From JBBSEZ01 sp038239195 (lineage in GTDB: Bacteria > Planctomycetota > Planctomycetia > Gemmatales > Gemmataceae), in assembly GCA_038239195.1 (NCBI GenBank), contig JBBSEZ010000581.1, positions 1 through 5,292 of the forward strand: 5,292 nt of DNA. Direction: 5' to 3'. The notes beneath the pieces are model-generated. The model worked only from the letters and a program-made list of their open reading frames with translations. It did no database searches and had not been told where the DNA came from. The translations under genes and the position numbers were made by a program. Positions 1-5,292 of the stretch are shown here, in pieces (within the stretch, counting starts at the first letter, position 1; every line of letters begins with the position of its first letter).

Positions 1-32
1 GGCGTCGCGCCGGCCCGCCTGGCGCCGGGAGG

Positions 33-1646
33 TCAGTGGTCATGGCCCTCGTGGCCGCCCTTCTTCGGGCCTTCCTTCATCCCGGGCATCTTGCCGTGCT
101 CGCCGTGCTTCATCCCGGGCATGTCACCGGCGCCCCCGCCGGGGACGCTGGCGCCGGGCGCCACTTGGCCCTGGCCGGACACCACCTTGTCGTAGAGCTC
201 GGGCGGCAGGACGCGCACGATCGTGTGCAGCGCCTCGACTCCCATGAACCAGTTGCGGCGCATGCCCCGCGTCTCGGGCTTGTTGAGCTTGCGGACCTCG
301 GCGTCGGAGTACATCCCGTGCATGTCCATCATGTCCGCCGGGAAGCCCGGCACGCGCTGGCCGCCGGGCGCCCCGTGCCCGGCGTGGCTGCCCGCGGCGC
401 CCGGGCCGGTCCGCACGGCCCGCTCGTTGCTCTGCTGCTCGCCCATCCCCCGGCCCAGGCTCGGCCCGTTCTCGCGGGCCAGGGCCGGCCCCCCCTGCGT
501 CATGCCCATGCCCGACTGCGCGTTGTTCCCCGCCGGCATGCCCCGCATCTGCATGCCCATCGGGCCGACCATGACGGTCATGTGGTTCATCATGTGGTGG
601 AACATGTGGCAGTGCAGCACCCAGTCGCCGGGGTTGTTGGCGATGAACTCGACCTCGCGCGCCTGGGCGACCGCCACCAGCACGTTGTTGCTCGGTATCC
701 AGGCCGTCTCGGGGATGCGCCCGGCCTCGGTGCCGGTGACCCAGAAGGTGTGGCCGTGCAGGTGCATCGGGTGGTGGTCGATAGGGCTCATGTTCACCAT
801 GCGGATGCGCACCCGGCTGCCCAGCTTCACCAGCAGCGGGGTCGTGTACGGCGCCGAGCGGCCGTTGAGGGTGAACCAGTTGAACTCCATCGAGGTGACG
901 TTGGGGACGGTGGACAGGGGCAGGATGGCCCACTCCTGAATCAAGAGCGCGAAGTCGTGGTCCACCACGGGCTGGTACGCCGAGCGCGGGTGGATGATGA
1001 ACAGCCCGGCCATGCCCAGCCCCTCCTGCATGGGGCCGTGCGAGTGGTAGAAGTACGTCCCGTTCTGATGCAGAGCCAGCTCGTAGGCGAAGGACGTGCC
1101 CGGCTTGATGGGGTCTTGCGTCAGGCCGTGGACGCCGTCGTAGCGGTTGAGCAGCTCCAGCCCGTGCAGGTGCAGGGTGGTCGATTCGGGGAGCTTGTTG
1201 TGGACGACGATGCGGACGCGGTCGCCCTCGACGGCCTCGATGGTGGGGCCGGGCATGCTGCCGTTGTAGCCCCACACGTCCATGAACTGGCCCGGCAGGA
1301 ACTCCCGGCGCGTGTGCTGCGCCACCAAGTGGAACTCCTTGACCTTGCCCTTCATTTGGAAGGGGAGCTTGCGCAGGTCCGGCGTCACGACCGCCGCGGG
1401 CGGGTCGCTCGTCTTGCGGAGGCCGGGCACCAGCTTGCCCCGGTCGGTGGGGCTGCCCACCGGGCCGCCGGCGCCGGCTCGGTCGCGGGGGTAGGCCTGG
1501 TGGCCGTGGTGTTCGTGGCCGTGTTCGTGCTTGGCGGGCCTGACCGGCGGCGCGGCCGCCTCGACCTCCGGGGCACTTGCGGCAGCCAGGAGGCCGGCGG
1601 CGGTGCCTGCGAGCAGGAAGTCTCTCCGCGTCTTCTCGGGCTCCAT
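33..1646 (-). CDS. Tat-exported two-domain multicopper oxidase (probable periplasmic copper oxidase)
   Basis: Predicted 537-aa oxidase that couples one-electron oxidation of a substrate, plausibly Cu(I), to reduction of O2 to water in the periplasm. The N-terminus has a twin-arginine motif (TRRDFLL, residues 6-12), a hydrophobic Ala/Leu stretch and a likely cleavage site near residue 30, followed by a His patch (H40-H49). Cupredoxin domain 1 (about 98-220) has HLHG (H159, H161) and HSHG (H201, H203). Domain 2 (about 230-362) has HPMHLHG (H292, H295, H297) and HCHMFHHMMNHM (H345, C346, H347, H351, M356). All eight trinuclear-cluster histidines and a type 1 site with an axial Met are therefore present. 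Only about 90 residues separate HSHG from HPMHLHG, so the middle domain of CueO/CopA-type enzymes is absent. This matches two-domain, type-B laccase-like oxidases, which usually form trimers. The C-terminal 175 residues are Met/His/Gly-rich. ATG at 1646 is chosen because it follows GAGGTG and begins directly before the Tat signal. The family is confident; the substrate is inferred. Confidence 0.93.
   Translation of the reverse strand: MEPEKTRRDFLLAGTAAGLLAAASAPEVEAAAPPVRPAKHEHGHEHHGHQAYPRDRAGAGGPVGSPTDRGKLVPGLRKTSDPPAAVVTPDLRKLPFQMKGKVKEFHLVAQHTRREFLPGQFMDVWGYNGSMPGPTIEAVEGDRVRIVVHNKLPESTTLHLHGLELLNRYDGVHGLTQDPIKPGTSFAYELALHQNGTYFYHSHGPMQEGLGMAGLFIIHPRSAYQPVVDHDFALLIQEWAILPLSTVPNVTSMEFNWFTLNGRSAPYTTPLLVKLGSRVRIRMVNMSPIDHHPMHLHGHTFWVTGTEAGRIPETAWIPSNNVLVAVAQAREVEFIANNPGDWVLHCHMFHHMMNHMTVMVGPMGMQMRGMPAGNNAQSGMGMTQGGPALARENGPSLGRGMGEQQSNERAVRTGPGAAGSHAGHGAPGGQRVPGFPADMMDMHGMYSDAEVRKLNKPETRGMRRNWFMGVEALHTIVRVLPPELYDKVVSGQGQVAPGASVPGGGAGDMPGMKHGEHGKMPGMKEGPKKGGHEGHDH
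75..122 (-). repeat. 33-bp-period coding repeat at the oxidase C-terminus
   Basis: An identical 15-bp sequence occurs at 75-89 and 108-122, 33 bp apart and in frame. It encodes two successive 11-residue units that begin MPGMK (oxidase residues 509-519 and 520-530); the first continues HGEHGK and the second EGPKKG. The Met/His/Lys/Gly content fits a flexible metal-binding tail. It probably arose by internal duplication or slippage. Confidence 0.7.
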
Positions 1647-1652
1647 CGCTTT

Positions 1653-1658
1653 CACCTC
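1653..1658 (-). promoter_or_regulatory. Shine-Dalgarno sequence of the multicopper oxidase
   Basis: The minus strand reads GAGGTG, six bases before the ATG at 1644-1646. This is a strong ribosome binding site at ideal spacing. It decides the start in favour of the 537-aa form, because the reading frame stays open upstream to an ATG at 1808 that has no such site. Confidence 0.85.
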
Positions 1659-1707
1659 GTGCAAAGGGAATGGGTTGCGAGGCCCGCCAGCCACACAAGT
1701 CTGGACA

Positions 1708-1713
1708 ATTATA
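1708..1713 (-). promoter_or_regulatory. Candidate -10 box of a promoter for the multicopper oxidase
   Basis: The minus strand carries a perfect TATAAT in an otherwise very GC-rich region, 61 bases before the oxidase ATG. Transcription would begin near 1701-1702 and give a leader of about 55 nt. At 16-19 bp upstream there is no recognisable -35 (the 17-bp position reads CCCGCC), and there is no TGn extended -10. If this is a promoter, it probably needs an activator or a sigma factor with relaxed -35 demands. The GC background makes a chance TATAAT unlikely, but the match alone is not proof. Confidence 0.5.
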
Positions 1714-1718
1714 CCTGC

Positions 1719-1745
1719 AAAAAGGGCGCCGGCGGGCGAGCGCCC
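1719..1745 (-). terminator. Probable intrinsic terminator after the RND pump gene
   Basis: On the minus strand GGGCGC (1745-1740) and GCGCCC (1729-1724) form a 6-bp all-GC stem around a 10-nt loop, followed directly by TTTTT (1723-1719). The site lies about 70 bases after the RND stop codon and just before the TATAAT, so it would end pump transcription before the oxidase promoter. The U-run is short, and a competing GGGC/GCCC pairing inside the same stretch is possible, so read-through may be substantial. Confidence 0.6.
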
Positions 1746-1766
1746 CGCGCCTTGGCGGCCCCGTGA

Positions 1767-1804
1767 GCGAACCGCATCCTCCCAAGCGAACCGCGCCCTC
1801 CCAA
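1767..1804 (-). repeat. Tandem 19-bp direct repeat between pump and oxidase genes
   Basis: Two adjacent 19-bp units (1767-1785 and 1786-1804) differ at only 2 positions. On the minus strand the unit is TTGGGAGG, two variable bases (GC or AT), then GCGGTTCGC. The pair begins 11 bases after the RND stop codon and lies some 65-105 bp upstream of the predicted oxidase transcription start, where an activator could bind. The repeat is visible directly; an operator role is only a guess. Confidence 0.75.
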
Positions 1805-1815
1805 CCATCAGGCCG

Positions 1816-4800
1816 TTACAGGGCCGTTGGCGTCGGGGCGCCCTCGGCGATGACCTCGGGCGGCACCAACGAATCGGCCAGCCGCAGCGTCGCCTCGTCC
1901 TCTCGCGCAGGGCCCAACCGCCTCTCGTAGACCTTGCGCCCGAAGGTGTAGAACAGCGCCGGCGTGACCACCTGGTCGAGGAGCGTCGAGGCGATCAGCC
2001 CGCCGATCACCACCACGGCCAGCGGGTGCAGCAGTTCCTTGCCCGTCTGCCCCGCCCCCAGCGCCAGCGGCACCAGGCCGATGACGGCAACGCCCGCGGT
2101 CATCAGCACCGGCGCCAGCCGCTCCAGGGTGCCGCGCACGATCATGTGCTCGTCGAACTTCTCGCCCTCGTGCTTCATGAGATGGACGTAGTGGGAAATC
2201 ATCATGATCCCGTTGCGGCTCACAATGCCGATCAGCGTGATGAAGCCCACCCAGTGCGCCACCGACAGGCTCGTCGCCGCCAGCCAGACCGCCGGCCAGC
2301 GCCACCACGGCGCCGCGGCCAGCGCCTCGGGATCGGGGCGGTTGGTCAGCAACAGGGCGACCACGGAGCCGACGGCGGCGAGGGGGACGTTGGCCAGCAC
2401 CTGGATCGCGGCCTGCCACGACTCCAGCGCCTTGCACAGGATCAGGAACACGCCCAGGACCGCCAGCGCGCCCAGGATTAGCAAGCGCCGGTTGGCCTGC
2501 TGCTGGGCCTCGAACTGCCCGCCGTACTCGATCCGATAGCCGCCCGGGACGGCCCGCAGTTTCTGCTCGACCGGGGCCAGCGAGCGCCGGACGTCGCCGA
2601 CCACGGTGGCCAGGTCGCGCCCCTGGACGTTACAGGAGACCACGATGCGGCGCTGCACGCCTTCGCGGTTGAGCGTGTTGGGGCCGGTCGTGTCCAGCAC
2701 GCGGGCCACCTGGCTCAGCGCCACCTTGCGGCCCGAGGGCGTGTCGAGGATCGTCGAGCCGATTGCGGACGGGCTCGCGCGCGAGGCCTCGTCGTACCAC
2801 ACCACCAGGTCGAACCGCTGGTCGCCATCGAGGACTTCGGAAACGACCCGCCCCTTGTAGGCGGTCTCCAGCAACCGGGCCACGTCGCCGGGCGCCAGGC
2901 CGTACTCCTTCGCTTCCTCGCGCTTCACCTCCAGGCGCACCTGCGAGATTTCGACCTGGGGCTCGATCTGGAGGTCCGTCACTCCGGGCACCCGCCGCAT
3001 CCGCGCTTGCACGTCCTGGGCGGTGTCCCGCAGCACGCGGAGGTCGGGCCCGAAGACCTTCACCGCCACCTGCGCCTTCACCCCCGACAGCACGTGGTCG
3101 AGCCGGTGGGAGATGGGTTGCCCCACGTTGACCTTCACGCCGGGCAAGCTCGTCACGCGGTCGCGGACGTCCGCAAGTACCTGCGCGCGCGGCCGGCCCA
3201 CCTCCTCGACGCCCCAGCCGCGCAGCCCGGGCACGGCGCGCAGGATGGCATGCCCCCAGCCCGGCCGGGGGCGCTCACGTTCGAGCAGGCGCACGTCCAG
3301 CTCCGACGAGTGAACGCCCTCGGCGTGCTCGTCCATCTCGGCGCGCCCCGTCCGGCGGGCCACCGACAGCACCTCGGGCACCTCCAGGAGCAAGGCCTCC
3401 AGGCGCCGGCCCAGTCGGTCGCTCTCTTTCAGGCTGGTCCCCGGCTCGGCCTGGGCGTTGATCGTCAGCGTCCCCTCGTTGAAGGGCGGGAGGAACTCGC
3501 CTCCCATGCCGAAGATGCTCGACACCGAGACGATCACCAGCGCGGCCACGGCGCCCAGGATGGGGCGCGGGTGGCGCAGGGCGAAGCGCACCACGTGGCC
3601 GTCCAGCCACTTCAGCCCTCGCAAAAGGAGCGGATCTTCTCGCTTCCCGAGGAAGCGGGCTCGCGGGAGCAGGTAGGAGGCCAGGACGGGGGTGACGGTG
3701 AGCGACACCACCAGCGAGGCGCCCAGCGACACCACGTAGGCCAGGCCGAGCGGGGCGAACATCCTGCCCTCGAGCCCGCCCAGGGCGAACAGCGGCAGCA
3801 CCACCAGGCAGACGATGAGCGTCGCGTAGACGATGGAGCTGCGTACCTCGCTCGACGCCAGGAAGATCACCCGCAGCGCGGGGCCCGGCACGGCCTGCTG
3901 CCGGTTCTCCTTGAGCCGGCGGAAGATGTTCTCCACGTCCACGATGGCGTCGTCCACCAGCTCGCCGACCGCCACGGCGATCCCGCCCAGCGTCATGGTG
4001 TTGATCGACAGGCCGAAGGCGTGGAAGACCAGGACCGTGGTGAGGACCGACAGCGGGATGGCGGTCAGGGTGATGAAGCTGGTGCGCAGGTTCCACAGGA
4101 ACAGGAAGAGGACCACGAGCACCCAGAGGGCCCCGTCGCGGATCGCCTCCTCGACGTTGTCGATGGCAGCGCGGATGAAGTCGGACTGGCGGAACACGTG
4201 CCGGTCCAGCCGGGCGCCGGGCGGCAGGTCCTGCTCGAACTGATCGAGGACGAGGTCGATCTCGCGGTCGAGGTCCAGTGTGTTGGCGTGCGGCTGCTTC
4301 AGCACGGTGAGGATCACCGCCGGCCCGCCCACCACCCCGCCTTCCTCCCGCACGCGCACACTGCCATCGCCGCGCTGCACCGGGCCGGCGAAGCGGACGT
4401 CGGCCACGTCGCGCACGAGCACGGGCCGGCCGCCGCGCCAGACGACGGGCACCAGCCCGACATCCTCGAGCATCAGGCTGCGGCCGCTGAAGCGCACGAT
4501 CGACTCCCGCGCGCCCCGCTCCATGATCCCGCCACCGGCGACGGCGTTGGCCTTGCCGACGGCCTCGGTGAGCTGCTCCAGCGTCACGTCGTAGGCCATG
4601 AGCCGCTCGGGCGAGGTGAGTACCTGATACTGCTTGAGCACCCCGCCCATCACGGTGACCTGAGCCACGCCCTCGACGGCAAGGAGCCGGTTGCGCAGGC
4701 CGATCTCGGCCAGGGTGCGCAGCTCCATCGCGCGTCGGTGGCGCTCCTCGGGCGTGCCGCCGTCGGCGGGGCGCAACCCGAGGAGCATGATCTCGCCCAT

Positions 4801-5205
4801 GATGGAGGAGATGGGCGCCATCGTCGGGTTAGCGTCCTTGGGGAGGCGCTCGCGGGCGAGCTGGAGCTTCTCGGTGACGACCTGGCGATCCTTGTAGACG
4901 TCGGTGCCCCAGTCGAACTCCACCCAGACGATGGACAGGCCGACCGCCGAGGACGAGCGCACGCGGCGTACGCCGGTGGCGCCGTTGAGGAGGTACTCCA
5001 GGGGCCGGGTCACCAGCACCTCGACCTCCTCGGGGGCCAGCCCGGGCGCCTCGGTCATGATCGTGACCGTGGGGCGGTTGAGGTCGGGGAAGACGTCCAC
5101 GGGAAGGCGGGGCGCCTGGTAGCCGCCGTAGACCACCAGGGCCAGGGCGCCGAGCAGCACCACGAGCCGGTTCTTGAGCGAGAAGGCAATGACGCGGTTG
5201 AGCAC
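1816..5205 (-). CDS. Heavy-metal efflux RND pump, CusA/CzcA family inner-membrane permease
   Basis: Predicted 1129-aa proton-driven pump, the inner-membrane trimer of a tripartite efflux complex that removes metal ions from periplasm or cytoplasm. The start resembles CzcA/CusA (FSLKNRLVVLLG, then LPVDVFPDLNRPTV). Membrane segments are visible near 13-28, 358-371, 376-397, 402-424, 456-478, 484-512, 548-566, 906-924, 932-953, 972-994, 1031-1052 and 1060-1087, with two large periplasmic loops (about 30-355 and 568-905), the full RND layout. TM4 reads GELVDDAIVDVEN (414-426); D418 and E425 match the conserved Asp and Glu of the proton relay, and E415, D419 and D423 are extra acids. It is some 80 residues longer than CusA, with insertions near 648-672 and 953-978 and a 40-residue C-terminal tail. 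By my alignment from memory the CusA copper methionines are replaced by N583, S633 and H704, so substrate is unclear and I give no symbol. The GTG start is forced by an in-frame TAG at 5215-5217. Adaptor and outer-membrane partners are not in the window. Confidence 0.95.
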   Translation of the reverse strand: MLNRVIAFSLKNRLVVLLGALALVVYGGYQAPRLPVDVFPDLNRPTVTIMTEAPGLAPEEVEVLVTRPLEYLLNGATGVRRVRSSSAVGLSIVWVEFDWGTDVYKDRQVVTEKLQLARERLPKDANPTMAPISSIMGEIMLLGLRPADGGTPEERHRRAMELRTLAEIGLRNRLLAVEGVAQVTVMGGVLKQYQVLTSPERLMAYDVTLEQLTEAVGKANAVAGGGIMERGARESIVRFSGRSLMLEDVGLVPVVWRGGRPVLVRDVADVRFAGPVQRGDGSVRVREEGGVVGGPAVILTVLKQPHANTLDLDREIDLVLDQFEQDLPPGARLDRHVFRQSDFIRAAIDNVEEAIRDGALWVLVVLFLFLWNLRTSFITLTAIPLSVLTTVLVFHAFGLSINTMTLGGIAVAVGELVDDAIVDVENIFRRLKENRQQAVPGPALRVIFLASSEVRSSIVYATLIVCLVVLPLFALGGLEGRMFAPLGLAYVVSLGASLVVSLTVTPVLASYLLPRARFLGKREDPLLLRGLKWLDGHVVRFALRHPRPILGAVAALVIVSVSSIFGMGGEFLPPFNEGTLTINAQAEPGTSLKESDRLGRRLEALLLEVPEVLSVARRTGRAEMDEHAEGVHSSELDVRLLERERPRPGWGHAILRAVPGLRGWGVEEVGRPRAQVLADVRDRVTSLPGVKVNVGQPISHRLDHVLSGVKAQVAVKVFGPDLRVLRDTAQDVQARMRRVPGVTDLQIEPQVEISQVRLEVKREEAKEYGLAPGDVARLLETAYKGRVVSEVLDGDQRFDLVVWYDEASRASPSAIGSTILDTPSGRKVALSQVARVLDTTGPNTLNREGVQRRIVVSCNVQGRDLATVVGDVRRSLAPVEQKLRAVPGGYRIEYGGQFEAQQQANRRLLILGALAVLGVFLILCKALESWQAAIQVLANVPLAAVGSVVALLLTNRPDPEALAAAPWWRWPAVWLAATSLSVAHWVGFITLIGIVSRNGIMMISHYVHLMKHEGEKFDEHMIVRGTLERLAPVLMTAGVAVIGLVPLALGAGQTGKELLHPLAVVVIGGLIASTLLDQVVTPALFYTFGRKVYERRLGPAREDEATLRLADSLVPPEVIAEGAPTPTAL

Positions 5206-5212
5206 GGCGGCG

Positions 5213-5219
5213 CCCTACT
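5213..5219 (-). promoter_or_regulatory. Weak ribosome binding site of the RND pump
   Basis: The minus strand reads AGTAGGG, ending 7 bases before the GTG start codon. This is a partial Shine-Dalgarno match, much weaker than the one used by the oxidase. It contains an in-frame TAG, so no earlier start is possible in this frame. Confidence 0.4.
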
Positions 5220-5236
5220 GGTTGGGGGATCGTTGG

Positions 5237-5260
5237 GTGGGCCGAGTATTCTAGGCCCAC
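5237..5260 (-). promoter_or_regulatory. Second, competing hairpin in the RND leader
   Basis: GTGGGCC (plus strand, 5237-5243) is complementary to GGCCCAC (5254-5260) across a 10-nt loop, giving a perfect 7-bp stem 32 nt before the GTG start. Its far arm, 5254-5260, is also the left arm of the larger inverted repeat, so the two hairpins cannot form together. The loop contains TAGAAT on the minus strand, a 5/6 match to a -10 box with no matching -35. The structure is visible; regulation is inference. Confidence 0.4.
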
Positions 5261-5292
5261 GCGGACGCATCCCCCGCGTGGGCCTCGAAGAC
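5246..5292. repeat. Imperfect inverted repeat upstream of the RND pump gene
   Basis: The arms 5246-5264 and 5274-5292 are 19 nt each with 17 pairs matching around a 9-nt loop. The inner 12 bp (5253-5264 with 5274-5285) are perfect. The repeat reaches the window edge and may extend further. No T-run follows it on the minus strand, and none is visible on the plus strand before the edge, so it is not a classic intrinsic terminator. It could be a leader hairpin of the pump mRNA, an end-of-gene hairpin of an upstream gene, or a large operator. Confidence 0.7.

Noticed and set aside
1..32. GC-rich potential stem (5 bp, GCGCC/GGCGC) just after the oxidase stop codon.
   Set aside because: Short stem with no T-run inside the window; such pairings are common by chance at this GC content.
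1690..1715. Search for a CueR-type or CopY-type copper operator near the TATAAT.
   Set aside because: No MerR-family dyad with a 19-20 bp spacer and no TACAnnTGTA element could be found; only 3-bp half-matches such as GTCcaGAC.
36..1766. Plus-strand open frame of 576 codons across the whole oxidase gene.
   Set aside because: Its translation is low-complexity (His, Val, Arg, Ala) with no domain. Long antisense frames are expected in very GC-rich genes, and the minus strand has full catalytic motifs.
33..1808. Longer 591-aa form of the oxidase starting at the ATG at 1808.
   Set aside because: It has no Shine-Dalgarno sequence. It would bury the Tat signal at residue 60, and it would translate through the tandem repeat, terminator and TATAAT. 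The ATG at 1646 has a strong ribosome binding site.
3275..4096. Other-frame open frames inside the pump gene, including a 273-codon one on the minus strand and several on the plus strand.
   Set aside because: Arg/Pro/Ala-rich shadows of a gene whose own frame shows the complete RND fold without interruption.
5251..5292. Possible end of an upstream minus-strand gene, with 13 sense codons before a TAG at 5251-5253.
   Set aside because: Too short to recognise, and it lies within the inverted repeat. It could be the tail of an adaptor gene but cannot be supported from this window.

Overview
The window carries two genes on the minus strand, read from high to low coordinates. The first encodes a full-length heavy-metal-efflux (HME) RND inner-membrane pump of the CusA/CzcA family (1129 aa, GTG start at 5205). 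The second encodes a Tat-exported two-domain multicopper oxidase (537 aa, ATG start at 1646). Together they look like the inner-membrane and periplasmic parts of a transition-metal, probably copper, detoxification locus. The DNA is very GC-rich. A Tat-type leader and a periplasm-spanning RND pump imply a Gram-negative-type envelope. The GC bias and the flavour of both proteins would fit a planctomycete, but this is a weak inference; acidobacteria and myxobacteria remain possible.

Layout from right to left. Positions 5206-5292 are a leader or intergenic stretch with a strong imperfect 19-bp inverted repeat and a competing 7-bp hairpin. Positions 1816-5205 are the RND pump. Positions 1647-1815 are a compact intergenic region holding, in transcription order, a tandem pair of 19-bp direct repeats (1767-1804), a GC-rich stem with five T's that looks like an intrinsic terminator (1719-1745), a perfect TATAAT (1708-1713) and a strong Shine-Dalgarno sequence (1653-1658). 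Positions 33-1646 are the oxidase. Positions 1-32 are too short to interpret.

How the genes may work together. The RND pump uses the proton gradient to expel metal from the periplasm, normally through a CusB-like adaptor and a CusC-like outer-membrane channel; neither partner is in this window. The oxidase has a complete set of type 1 and trinuclear copper ligands plus His- and Met-rich flanks, so it could oxidise Cu(I) in the periplasm to the less toxic Cu(II). The terminator and promoter between the genes suggest the oxidase is at least partly expressed separately from the pump.

Points most worth a second look: the pump appears to lack all three methionines that bind Cu(I)/Ag(I) in E. coli CusA, although a copper oxidase sits beside it; it has two extra insertions and an unusually acidic TM4; the oxidase has a C-terminal extension of about 175 residues with an unrecognised conserved-looking segment; and both upstream regions contain repeat structures that could be regulatory. 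I see no mobile element, CRISPR array, tRNA or rRNA, and nothing that clearly amounts to a wholly new system.
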